DNA of 10,478 nt from Candidatus Woesearchaeota archaeon (GTDB lineage: Archaea; Nanobdellota; Nanobdellia; Woesearchaeales; WJKV01). Each line of letters opens with the position of its first letter. The first letter of the stretch is position 1. Both the position numbers and the translations under genes were made by a program. Where the stretch lies: contig WJKV01000067.1 in the NCBI GenBank assembly GCA_014728875.1, forward strand, positions 1 to 10,478, read 5' to 3'. Below the pieces are notes generated by a model. That model was not told the DNA's origin. It saw nothing but the letters and a program-made list of their open reading frames with translations, and searched no databases. Shown here in pieces: positions 1-5,884 of this stretch.

Positions 1-116
1 GAAAGGTGAAGTATTTTGATCTTGACACTGCAGTGAAGAATACAGGCGCTATAGAATTCTATAAAAAACAGAATATACGCCCGATAAAGTATAAATTGCT
101 GGGTGAAATAAAATGA
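1..116 (+). CDS. GNAT acetyltransferase, C-terminal fragment
   Basis: Only the last 37 codons are inside the window. The frame starts at base 3, and the TGA stop at 114-116 overlaps the ATG of the next gene (ATGA at 113-116). The residues include NTGAIEFYKKQNI, which matches the motif B region of GNAT N-acetyltransferases, where an Asn and an alpha-helix ending in FY precede the last beta strands. The substrate cannot be told from this fragment. The overlap and shared family suggest that it and the following GNAT gene form a translationally coupled pair. Confidence 0.7.
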   Translation, partial: KVKYFDLDTAVKNTGAIEFYKKQNIRPIKYKLLGEIK

Positions 117-577
117 AGATAAGAAAGCTGAAAAAAGAGGACATAAAGCAGGTAGCGTTACTAAGATACAAGCTTTATCTCTCGTGGGATTCGATAGATC
201 CGATCGACAAGCTGGACAAGAAATATTTTCGGTCGCAGAAGCACTACAATCTCCTGAACAGATGGATCAAGGACAGGAAACGGCTGATACTGGTCGCAGA
301 AGAGAAAGGAAAGATAATTGCTTTCTTTAATTCCTACATAATGGAGAGGGCGCCGTTCCTGCAGAAGGTAGGATACATGGCAGAAGGCTATGTCGACCCG
401 AAACATAGGAGACAGGGGACTGCAGCAATGCTTGTCACCAGGACAAGGGACTGGTTCAGGAAGAACAAACTGAAATGGATTGTCCTGTCGACGCATTCCC
501 TGGATAAGGGCGCAAACAGGTTCTGGAGGAACAGGGGATACAAGGCCTTCAATATTTTCTATAAAAAAAGAATTTAA
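113..577 (+). CDS. GNAT-family N-acetyltransferase
   Basis: A 154-residue protein of normal single-domain GNAT length, expected to transfer an acetyl group from acetyl-CoA to an amine; the substrate is unknown. Motif A, the acetyl-CoA pyrophosphate loop, is visible at about residues 94-104 as VDPKHRRQGTA, an R-x-x-Q/G-x-G/A type loop. The segment around residues 131-143 (DKGANRFWRNRGY) fits motif B, where the helix packs against CoA. The start is well supported: GGGTGA at 101-106 lies 6 nt before the ATG and is complementary to the archaeal 16S tail, and the ATG overlaps the previous stop. It converges on the GTPase gene with a gap of only 6 bp. It is probably a protein or small-molecule acetylase of the RimI-like class, but nothing in the sequence fixes that. 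Confidence 0.88.
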   Translation: MKIRKLKKEDIKQVALLRYKLYLSWDSIDPIDKLDKKYFRSQKHYNLLNRWIKDRKRLILVAEEKGKIIAFFNSYIMERAPFLQKVGYMAEGYVDPKHRRQGTAAMLVTRTRDWFRKNKLKWIVLSTHSLDKGANRFWRNRGYKAFNIFYKKRI

Positions 578-583
578 AAAAAT
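576..583 (-). terminator. Oligo-T terminator for the GTPase gene
   Basis: Seven consecutive A on the plus strand (576-582) read as seven T on the minus strand directly after the GTPase stop codon. Archaeal RNA polymerase terminates at such T tracts without needing a hairpin. No hairpin is seen here. The tract overlaps the end of the convergent GNAT gene. Confidence 0.45.
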
Positions 584-1504
584 CTATTTTCTCAGCACTA
601 GTTCTATCCTGTCATTGTCTTCCAGCTCGTGTTTCAGCCCTACCTGCTGGTTCGGAAATTTCGCGCTCGGCCCTGTGACCCTTGCCTGTTTGAATCTTTC
701 AACCAGCTTTGTGTGGATTGCTTTGACAAAGTCTTTCACCACAGAACCTTTTTCCAGGATGACGGGTTTCTGCTCATCCTTTGGAAAGACCCTGATCAGG
801 TTGCTTGTCTTCCAGACCGCCTGCTTCAGTTGCTCGTGCCCTTCTCCTGTCTCGTTAGAGATTCCAATCACAGACTTGTCTGGAAAGTGTTCCTGCAATC
901 CCTGAAGATTCTTTCTTGCAAGATCCAGCTTGCTTCCAACAACAATAATTGGTTTTTGGATCTCTGCTTTTTCCAGTTCCCTGGCCATCTTCTCCGCGTC
1001 CGATACAGGCTTTGTCAGGTCATGCATCAATATGATGCCGTCGCTGGTACGAACTATGCCCAGGAAGCGCTTTCCCTCGCCTGCGTCATCTGACGCGCCT
1101 TCCACCAGACCAGGGAGGTCGACTATCTGGAAATCCGCACCATTGATGTTCACTATGCCCGGAATGGGCTTCAAAGTAGTGAATTCATAGCCTGCAACTT
1201 TTGTCTGCAGGCCGGACATCCTGCTTATCAAAGAGCTTTTTCCTATGTTGGGGCAGCCGACCAGCACGAACTGCTTGTGGCCCTCTTTCTTGACACCGAA
1301 CCAGTCCTGGTGCAGTATCTTTGACTTTGTCTTTGTCTTTCTTTTTTCTTCCTGGAGCCATTTCTTCAGCTCGCCGTACGGTCCTGTGTTGTATCCGGGG
1401 AGCTCCTGTATTATAGCATCTATCTCGAGCAGTCTTGCTTTTCCTGCTTTTCCTCTCAACCGTTTTTTTATCAATTGCTTCTGCACAACATGGGGTATTG
1501 CCAT
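584..1504 (-). CDS. DRG/Obg-family GTPase with C-terminal TGS domain
   Basis: A 306-residue GTPase of the DRG branch of the Obg family, a group that associates with ribosomes and translation factors. An N-terminal basic helical region (1-75) is followed by the G domain: P-loop GCPNIGKS (83-90), switch I threonines (109-110), DLPG (129-132), G4 as SKLD (191-194) and G5-like SNE (216-218). The TGS domain covers about 236-304 and contains the DRG-type ending QARVTGPS...VGLKHELEDNDRIEL. G4 has Ser where NKxD is usual; Lys and Asp are kept, so guanine recognition is probably retained. At 306 residues it is shorter than the usual DRG (about 360-390). The ATG at 1504 is chosen because GGTGG (minus strand, 1514-1510) sits 5 nt upstream. 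An in-frame TTG at 1516 would place that SD inside the gene. A TATA-like box lies at about 1548-1556. Confidence 0.92.
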   Translation of the reverse strand: MAIPHVVQKQLIKKRLRGKAGKARLLEIDAIIQELPGYNTGPYGELKKWLQEEKRKTKTKSKILHQDWFGVKKEGHKQFVLVGCPNIGKSSLISRMSGLQTKVAGYEFTTLKPIPGIVNINGADFQIVDLPGLVEGASDDAGEGKRFLGIVRTSDGIILMHDLTKPVSDAEKMARELEKAEIQKPIIVVGSKLDLARKNLQGLQEHFPDKSVIGISNETGEGHEQLKQAVWKTSNLIRVFPKDEQKPVILEKGSVVKDFVKAIHTKLVERFKQARVTGPSAKFPNQQVGLKHELEDNDRIELVLRK

Positions 1505-1542
1505 TCTGACCACCAAAATAATTTGTAAAGGATTTCTGCCGA

Positions 1543-1557
1543 AGAACTAAAAATATC
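1543..1557 (-). promoter_or_regulatory. TATA-box promoter of the DRG GTPase gene
   Basis: On the minus strand the sequence reads CGATATTTTTAGTTC, an AT-rich box centred about 48 bp before the ATG at 1504. Transcription would start near 1526, giving a leader of roughly 20 nt that holds the GGTGG ribosome binding site. The call rests on position and composition only. Confidence 0.4.
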
Positions 1558-1758
1558 GTAAAATGCTCTAGGACGACAGAGCGGTATGCCTAGACGAGCC
1601 AGATCTAAGCTGCAGAAATGAATTTGATAGAAATAGCCCTAAGGAAAACTTCGTACATATTTCCATTAGAGTTTGTTCCTGTCATATTATTATATAGCAA
1701 AAGTCCTCATATATAAATCTTTCGATTTTTCTATACTGAAAGGTGGTAACACAAGAAA

Positions 1759-1770
1759 CTTTATATATTA
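1759..1770 (+). promoter_or_regulatory. TATA-box promoter of the FKBP gene
   Basis: CTTTATATATTA is a good archaeal TATA box. The expected transcription start, about 25 bp downstream, falls near 1790, giving a leader of about 45-50 nt before the ATG at 1838. Other AT-rich stretches upstream could be additional promoters. Confidence 0.55.
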
Positions 1771-1824
1771 TAGACTTTATCGGCATTAAAATCGTTTAAA
1801 TGAGTTCTGCTTGTTTTTTCGATT

Positions 1825-1832
1825 AGGAGGAG
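1825..1832 (+). promoter_or_regulatory. Strong ribosome binding site deciding the FKBP start
   Basis: AGGAGGAG is nearly the full complement of the 16S rRNA tail. It ends about 6 nt before the ATG at 1838, which rules out the in-frame TTG at 1811 as the start because that would put the ribosome binding site inside the gene. It is the strongest SD sequence in the window. Confidence 0.85.
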
Positions 1833-1837
1833 ATAAA

Positions 1838-2266
1838 ATGCCAATAAAAGAAGGAAACAAGGTAAAAATAGAATATGAAGGAAGTCTAGAAGACGGTACT
1901 GTATTCGACAGTTCTGCGAAACACGGTGCGCCACTGGAAGTGGAGATAGGTGCAAAACAGATAATTCCTGGTTTTGAAAAAGCTCTGATAGGCATGGAAA
2001 AAGGGCAGGAAAAGGAGATCACGCTCAAGCCGGCAGACGCTTACGGCGAGCCAAATCCGCAGCTGCTGAAAAAGATTCCAAAAGCACAGCTTCCAAAAGA
2101 GCCTGAGCCGAAGAAAGGAATGATGCTTACGCTCGGAACGCCTGACGGAAAGCAGTTCCCTGCAAAGATCGCAGAAGTCGGAGAGAACGACGTGACCATC
2201 GACCTGAACCATCCGCTTGCAGGAAAAACACTGAAATTCAAGATAAAAGTTCTTGATGTTTCTTAA
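1838..2266 (+). CDS. FKBP-type peptidyl-prolyl cis-trans isomerase, SlyD-like
   Basis: A 142-residue FKBP that should catalyse cis-trans isomerisation of peptide bonds before proline and act as a folding helper in the cytoplasm; there is no signal peptide. FKBP landmarks include IEYEGSLEDGTVFDSS (11-26, with the conserved Tyr13 and Phe23-Asp24) and IIPGFEKALIGMEKG (42-56), the prolyl-pocket loop. After ADAYGEPNP (67-74) comes the inserted-flap (IF) domain of about 50 residues, where SlyD-type proteins bind unfolded chains. The chain returns to the FKBP fold at IDLNHPLAGKTLKFKIKV (121-138), a SlyD and archaeal FKBP hallmark. There is no His-rich metal-binding tail. The strong SD and its own TATA box suggest good expression as a single-gene unit. 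It converges on the next gene with a 5-bp gap. Confidence 0.95.
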   Translation: MPIKEGNKVKIEYEGSLEDGTVFDSSAKHGAPLEVEIGAKQIIPGFEKALIGMEKGQEKEITLKPADAYGEPNPQLLKKIPKAQLPKEPEPKKGMMLTLGTPDGKQFPAKIAEVGENDVTIDLNHPLAGKTLKFKIKVLDVS

Positions 2267-2271
2267 TTTCT

Positions 2272-2814
2272 TTATTTTATCACTTCTTTTTGCTTGTAGA
2301 CAATCTTGTGCAGTTTTTCCCTTACATTGTTGAATTCTTCTTCTGTCATCTCGTCCGGGTATGTCATGAGAAATAGTTTTACAGTCTCTTTTCCAGGCTC
2401 CATAGGAGGCTGTGTGTAATCGTACCTGTTGAACTTATATCCCAGTCTTTCATAAAAGCCTATCCTTCTTTTTTCCATCTCGCCTGCTGATGGAGGCTCT
2501 ACCTCAAGAACATATTTTTTAGGATGCTGTGCAATGAACTCCTTCATCATCCCTGCTCCAAGACCCTGCCCCCTAAGCTCTTTCTTTGTCGCGAAATGGT
2601 CGACAAAATAATAATCTCCAAGGTCCCAGACTGCTATGAGCCCGATAACCTTGTTGTCTTTCTTTGCAGCATAAAAGCCGTATATCTTTTCCTTGAATGC
2701 CTGCATCTGCGCATTCAGACTTCTTTTTTCATCTGCAGGAAAAGAATACTCATAGACCTCCCATGCGTCTGCAAAATCAACATCATTCACATCATCTATT
2801 CTTTTGAATTCCAT
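2272..2814 (-). CDS. GNAT-family N-acetyltransferase
   Basis: A 180-residue GNAT protein expected to use acetyl-CoA. Motif A is clear: VDHFATKKELRGQGLGAGMM (71-90), with the pyrophosphate-binding loop RGQGLG at 81-86. EKRRIGFYERLGYKF (114-128) fits the motif B helix with the typical FYERLGY. The C-terminal extension, about residues 155-180, is charged and helical and is common in bacterial and archaeal members of this group. The substrate is unknown. The gene begins one base after the stop of the C39-like peptidase gene (TAA-G-ATG), and GAGG at 2824-2821 (minus strand) lies 6 nt before the ATG, so the two are almost certainly co-translated. The coupling suggests, but does not prove, a shared substrate or pathway. 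Confidence 0.9.
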   Translation of the reverse strand: MEFKRIDDVNDVDFADAWEVYEYSFPADEKRSLNAQMQAFKEKIYGFYAAKKDNKVIGLIAVWDLGDYYFVDHFATKKELRGQGLGAGMMKEFIAQHPKKYVLEVEPPSAGEMEKRRIGFYERLGYKFNRYDYTQPPMEPGKETVKLFLMTYPDEMTEEEFNNVREKLHKIVYKQKEVIK

Positions 2815-2815
2815 C

Positions 2816-3376
2816 TTAATCCTCGATAGAGATGCATACCTTGCATCCGTCTGGCAGTTTTATCAGCTCTTCTAGTTCTGATTTTGGTTCTGTTATTATC
2901 TTTCCCAATCTCGGGTCTGCGATTGTGAAACCGGATTTGTCGTGCTTGTAGACGAAGTACCAGTGCAGTCTCGGATTGTCGTAGCTCTTGTTCAGGTTGA
3001 CAGCGACCATCACTGCACGATTTTGATCCAATTCTTCAGCAATGTTGTCTGTTGTGAAATCTCCTGCAATGTATTGGAAATTATTTGTAATTGTCCTTCT
3101 TATTCTTGCATCCAATGCCATCAACTGCCTCATCAACCGATGCTTGAGCTCTGGCTTGTATTCAAAGAATTTCATCTTGAAGTCCAAACCAACTAGAAAC
3201 TTGCAGATAGAACAGGGAAGCGTATATCTTTCTTTGCCTTTCATGCCAATTTGATCATGGATCCTGTGCTCTTCCTCTGGCGTCATAGGAATGGTTCCAG
3301 GCCTAAGATATTCAACAGCCATCAGCATCGCGCTAGGCCCGCACGAATCCTTTCTTGTTTGTTTGTAGGTTTTCAT
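2816..3376 (-). CDS. C39-like papain-fold cysteine peptidase, cytosolic
   Basis: A 186-residue protein with the layout of peptidase C39-like domains. Gln6 is the likely oxyanion-hole residue, followed by the nucleophile in KDSCGPSAML (Cys12). His138 lies in LHWYFVYKHD and Asp154 in FTIADPRLG, completing a Cys-His-Asp triad in the order usual for the family. No signal peptide, membrane segment or ABC-transporter domain is present, so unlike the classical bacteriocin-processing C39 domains this one is a stand-alone soluble enzyme. Its substrate is unknown; peptidase, deamidase or transglutaminase-like activity are all possible for this fold. The ATG at 3376 is preferred over an in-frame TTG at 3385: a TATA box centred near 3404 is 28 bp upstream and there is no SD, as expected for a leaderless mRNA. 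The next gene (GNAT) is directly coupled. Confidence 0.78.
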   Translation of the reverse strand: MKTYKQTRKDSCGPSAMLMAVEYLRPGTIPMTPEEEHRIHDQIGMKGKERYTLPCSICKFLVGLDFKMKFFEYKPELKHRLMRQLMALDARIRRTITNNFQYIAGDFTTDNIAEELDQNRAVMVAVNLNKSYDNPRLHWYFVYKHDKSGFTIADPRLGKIITEPKSELEELIKLPDGCKVCISIED

Positions 3377-3398
3377 ATAAAACAAAAAGAATCTGCTT

Positions 3399-3410
3399 GT
3401 TTATAAAAGT
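3399..3410 (-). promoter_or_regulatory. TATA box of the C39-like gene (leaderless start)
   Basis: On the minus strand ACTTTTATAAAC is centred about 28 bp before the ATG at 3376. That is the distance from TATA box to start site in archaea, so the transcript should begin at or next to the ATG. The 35-bp gap after the HAD gene holds just this promoter, which makes the peptidase-GNAT pair a separate or additional transcription unit. Confidence 0.6.
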
Positions 3411-3411
3411 T

Positions 3412-4137
3412 TCATCTCGCCAGCCTGCTCATCAGTCCGCCGACAGGCACGTCTATCAGCCATCTGCCGAGCATGAGCGAGATCTTTTCTGATGTGTGTC
3501 CTACTGGTTCTACAAGCGCGGTTGTTATGCCTGCGAGGTTTCCGCAGACAATGTCTGTAAGGTAACGGTCTCCCACCATAAGAAATCTTCCTTTTTCTTT
3601 AGGAATTGCGCCTATGAATTTGTTGTAGTCTATCACAGCCCGCACTGCAGACGGGTTCGGTTTCCTGAAATTATAGACTATTTTCTCTAATAGCTTGTCT
3701 TTCTGGCTAAGGTTTCTTGTCAGGTCTGTGAATTCCCTTGTTTCCATATTATAACTTAAGACATTCAGTTTTCCGTCTGCAAATCTTAGCAGGCACGGCG
3801 ATGCAATGCTTGCGAAAAAAACAAGCTTGTTCACAGGAAACAGGTCGCCGAACACATCCCTGATTCGAAGCATCTCTTCGAAAGAAGAATTTGAAACGAT
3901 CTCTGACTTTTTCTTTATCCTCTGCAATGCAGGCTCGAAATCCGGGATCCTGTGCTTTGCATGATACCCGTGCAGGGTGCAGTCCCTGTCTAAAATTATA
4001 AGATTATAATTTTCCTCTAAAAAAGAAAGCTGTGCAACACTCTTCAGCCTGTAGTCCACTTTGTAAGAACTCGGCTTGAAATAATCTTTCCAATGTTTTT
4101 TCACAGCCTGGACGACTGTCTTGTGATGGTCTGACAT
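3412..4137 (-). CDS. HAD-superfamily phosphatase, Gep4/YqeG-like
   Basis: A 241-residue HAD hydrolase with all four motifs. Motif I is ILDRDCTL, with nucleophile Asp50 and acid/base Asp52. Motif II is IVSNSS (Ser82 or Ser84), motif III is Lys159 in FRKPNP, and motif IV is MVGDRYLTD (Asp190, Asp195). The stretch VGDRYLTDIVCGNLAGITTALVEP and the approach to motif I through VAQLSFLEENYNLIILDRD resemble the Gep4/YqeG branch, whose yeast member dephosphorylates phosphatidylglycerophosphate. By analogy this enzyme could make archaetidylglycerol from its phosphate; that is inference. No membrane segment is evident, though the C-terminal region (about 218-241) is fairly hydrophobic and basic and could touch the membrane. 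It appears leaderless: a TATA box lies about 27 bp before the ATG and there is no SD. A YqeG-like HAD of other specificity is the main alternative. Confidence 0.82.
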   Translation of the reverse strand: MSDHHKTVVQAVKKHWKDYFKPSSYKVDYRLKSVAQLSFLEENYNLIILDRDCTLHGYHAKHRIPDFEPALQRIKKKSEIVSNSSFEEMLRIRDVFGDLFPVNKLVFFASIASPCLLRFADGKLNVLSYNMETREFTDLTRNLSQKDKLLEKIVYNFRKPNPSAVRAVIDYNKFIGAIPKEKGRFLMVGDRYLTDIVCGNLAGITTALVEPVGHTSEKISLMLGRWLIDVPVGGLMSRLAR

Positions 4138-4143
4138 TAAAGG

Positions 4144-4161
4144 CGGTTATTGCCGGTTATT
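4144..4161. repeat. Direct repeat CGGTTATT x2 at the HAD promoter
   Basis: CGGTTATT occurs at 4144-4151 and again at 4154-4161, a 10-bp period equal to about one turn of DNA. The copies lie between the TATA box and the predicted start of the HAD gene and touch the edge of the box, so they could be an operator. A chance repeat of 8 bp is also possible. Confidence 0.35.
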
Positions 4162-4170
4162 TTTAAAGCT
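4158..4170 (-). promoter_or_regulatory. TATA box of the HAD phosphatase gene
   Basis: The minus strand reads AGCTTTAAAAATA, centred about 27 bp upstream of the ATG at 4137, which has no SD. This fits a leaderless transcript starting at the ATG. It lies in the 49-bp gap after the small unknown gene. Confidence 0.5.
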
Positions 4171-4186
4171 TGAGCCTGAGAAATAA

Positions 4187-4504
4187 TCAATTCTTTTTCT
4201 TCCTGATATAGGCCATGATGTGCCTGCATTTTACCCTGTTGTAGAATACCCAGCTTGCATATAAGCTGTTGAAGATGCTGTTGTAAGTATGATGCAGGTC
4301 CTGCAGCCTGCCTGTGAACTGGTGGTGCAAATCTTTTTCTGTCCTTGCGTTCCTCAATGCGCGCTTAAGGAATTCTGTCTCTCTTGCTCTCCTGAAGGGC
4401 TGATAGAACCAGGTGTGTCTCCTGACTAATTCTTCTACACCAGAATCTCCCCCCAGTATACTGTAGAATGTTCCGTTGTTTGTTTGTTGGGTCTCGTCTG
4501 TCAT
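4187..4504 (-). CDS. Small basic protein of unknown function, coupled to nre
   Basis: A 105-residue protein I do not recognise. The first 20 residues are polar and rich in Thr, Asn and Gln. The rest is largely helical and rich in Arg, His and Tyr (for example HTWFYQPFRRARETEFLKR at 30-48), and it ends in the basic tail YIRKKKN. There is no signal peptide, membrane helix or Cys-rich motif; the only Cys is at 93. The ATG at 4504 follows the nre stop by one base (TAA-A-ATG) and has no SD of its own, so translation probably depends on ribosomes finishing nre. An in-frame TTG at 4579 would overlap nre by 74 nt and is less likely. The basic character and coupling make a nucleic-acid or repair-related role conceivable, but this is inference. 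Confidence 0.7.
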   Translation of the reverse strand: MTDETQQTNNGTFYSILGGDSGVEELVRRHTWFYQPFRRARETEFLKRALRNARTEKDLHHQFTGRLQDLHHTYNSIFNSLYASWVFYNRVKCRHIMAYIRKKKN

Positions 4505-4505
4505 T

Positions 4506-5765
4506 TTAAACAAACTGCGATAGCTTTGACTGTTGTTTCTGCTCTTTGAGCAGCCTGCTTTTTTGCAGCAATAAATCAAGGTTTAAATTGAATCTTTTCC
4601 TGATCTTCAATCGCGCGTAATTAAGCATCAGCTCCTTTGAACTGAAAAAAATTGGTTTTGTTTTTAAAGCTTTTCTTGCAGCTTCCCGGACAACCCACAC
4701 TCCGAGAGGGACTGCGTATTCGCCTGTGATGAAGCGCAGGCAAAGGACACTGCCCTGCCTTTTCATGTGAAACAGTTTCTCAGCGGCTGCAAGCCGTGCT
4801 GCATAATATCCCCCTACTGTGTTCTCTGCATAAGCGGTTCTTCCTCTATATGATTCAAAATCTGTCATTGTCTGTATTTCTCCGTCAGGATTCCACGCGC
4901 TTTTTCCTGCATAAGTCTCGAACAGCTCATAGCTCCATATGTCAGGAAAAAACAGGATGAGATAGTAATTGCCGAGATAACCGCCGAAGTGAGCGCTGTA
5001 ATCTGTTCTGTTGTCATAAGTTCTTATCTTCTCGAGCATGCTCTTGCATAATGTGTCGTCTGTCGCTGTTATGCTCCATCTTGTCGGCACCAACTTTCGA
5101 TTGTGTTTCTTTCCTAGTGTGCCGACAGATAAAATCTCTGAAAGATAATTCTCGTCAAAGCCCCTGTGAAAAAGATAATTCAGGCCGTCAGCTGCAAGCA
5201 GGTCTGTATCATTTGTTATCTTGTCAATTTTCCTCGGGATCCTCGGATTGTCTGCAAGGTCGACTTTTGTCAAATTGGCAGTAGGCCCCATCGGAAGGAC
5301 GTCAGGATTTGCTGTCATCTGTATGTAAGGATCCTTTTTCAGCTTTATCTCTACATCGACGGGTTTTTTAGATAGAGTCACATCCTGCGTCAGTTCAAGA
5401 AAACGGCTGTCAAAAGTATTTATCTGCTGCTTGAACCTGCTGTTTATCAATTGCGAACGACAGTCCACGATCTGCGGTATTTTATAATCGTTATCTGCCC
5501 AGTAATTGGGCGCATCCAAAAGCCATGCATTGTCGAGATGTTCAGGCGGAGACAGTATGCCTACATTAACATACGGATATCCGAAACGGCCGACAAAAGG
5601 CGCAGGCGCACTGCCAAAGAACTCGCCCTGCTTCATGCTGTTCTGGATCTTATCTTTTACCTTGAACATCGAAGTGCTTCTGGCTAAAATCGGACAGAAG
5701 GATTTACCGCAGTCAAGTGTCCTGCCTTTGCATTTCGCGCAGTTGTAAGGCCTATTCGGTTTCAT
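4506..5765 (-). CDS. nre: Nre-family DNA repair protein with C-terminal PIP box
   Basis: A 419-residue archaeal Nre protein. In Haloferax the paralogue NreA takes part in repair of alkylation-type DNA damage and has a PCNA-interacting motif. The N-terminus has the family's zinc-finger-like cluster: Cys9, Cys12, Cys19 and Cys24 in NCAKCKGRTLDCGKSFCP. The conserved segment GSAPAPFVGRFGYPYVNVG follows, and the C-terminal half includes the Nre block around GRTAYAENTVGGYYAARLAA. The last eight residues, QSKLSQFV (412-419), fit the PIP pattern Q-x-x-L-x-x-F-x that docks on the sliding clamp. The ATG at 5765 is chosen over an in-frame TTG at 5822: it gives the usual N-terminus just before the Cys cluster, and a TATA box 27 bp upstream without an SD implies a leaderless mRNA. 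Whether it is NreA or NreB is not resolved. It is first in the minus-strand run. Confidence 0.93.
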   Translation of the reverse strand: MKPNRPYNCAKCKGRTLDCGKSFCPILARSTSMFKVKDKIQNSMKQGEFFGSAPAPFVGRFGYPYVNVGILSPPEHLDNAWLLDAPNYWADNDYKIPQIVDCRSQLINSRFKQQINTFDSRFLELTQDVTLSKKPVDVEIKLKKDPYIQMTANPDVLPMGPTANLTKVDLADNPRIPRKIDKITNDTDLLAADGLNYLFHRGFDENYLSEILSVGTLGKKHNRKLVPTRWSITATDDTLCKSMLEKIRTYDNRTDYSAHFGGYLGNYYLILFFPDIWSYELFETYAGKSAWNPDGEIQTMTDFESYRGRTAYAENTVGGYYAARLAAAEKLFHMKRQGSVLCLRFITGEYAVPLGVWVVREAARKALKTKPIFFSSKELMLNYARLKIRKRFNLNLDLLLQKSRLLKEQKQQSKLSQFV

Positions 5766-5786
5766 GGGAAAGTGGTTTAGTATTCG

Positions 5787-5797
5787 AGTATAAATTT
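5787..5797 (-). promoter_or_regulatory. TATA box of nre (leaderless start)
   Basis: The minus strand reads AAATTTATACT, centred about 27 bp before the nre ATG. No SD is present, so transcription should begin at the start codon. A second AT-rich box, TATATAAATAG on the plus strand at 5808-5818, lies between this promoter and that of the divergent gene and could serve either direction. Confidence 0.55.
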
Positions 5798-5824
5798 GTT
5801 TCTCGCGTATATAAATAGCCAAAA

Positions 5825-5837
5825 CATTTATATATTA
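5825..5837 (+). promoter_or_regulatory. TATA box of the lipoprotein-like coiled-coil gene
   Basis: CATTTATATATTA precedes the gene by about 54 bp. The start site would be near 5857, leaving a leader of about 28 nt that carries the G-rich ribosome binding site at 5872-5877. Confidence 0.5.
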
Positions 5838-5884
5838 CTTTCATTTTACTACTTTGCAGAAATAAAGATTTGGGGGTTTTTAAG

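Larger units (their letters stand above)
1517..1837. other. Divergent intergenic region with two hairpins
   Basis: About 320 bp without a convincing protein gene. It holds the GTPase promoter on the left and the FKBP promoter and ribosome binding site on the right. Between them are two inverted repeats. One pairs TCTAGG (1567-1572) with CCTAGA (1589-1594); an alternative, mutually exclusive stem pairs GCTCT (1565-1569) with AGAGC (1578-1582). The other pairs CTAAGGAAA (1639-1647) with TTTCC-A-TTAG (1660-1669), 9 bp with one bulged A. The stretch 1564-1610 is visibly richer in G and C than its flanks, as structured RNA often is in AT-rich intergenic DNA. Extra TATA-like stretches lie at 1684-1697 and 1706-1716. 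I could not fold it as a tRNA, and clear C/D or H/ACA boxes are absent. Confidence 0.4.

Noticed and set aside
1561..1620. Possible tRNA or tRNA fragment, because AGAGC and a paired region resemble a D-arm
   Set aside because: No T-arm, no acceptor stem and no five-pair anticodon stem could be formed around it.
1600..1760. C/D box guide RNA
   Set aside because: Only weak partial matches to the C box (ATGAATT, TTGATAG) and no D box at suitable spacing.
1811..1837. Extension of the FKBP gene to an in-frame TTG at 1811
   Set aside because: The near-perfect AGGAGGAG ribosome binding site lies within that extension, and the ATG at 1838 begins the normal FKBP N-terminus.
5766..5822. Extension of nre to an in-frame TTG at 5822
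   Set aside because: It would cover the TATA box 27 bp before the ATG at 5765, and the added residues do not resemble the family N-terminus.
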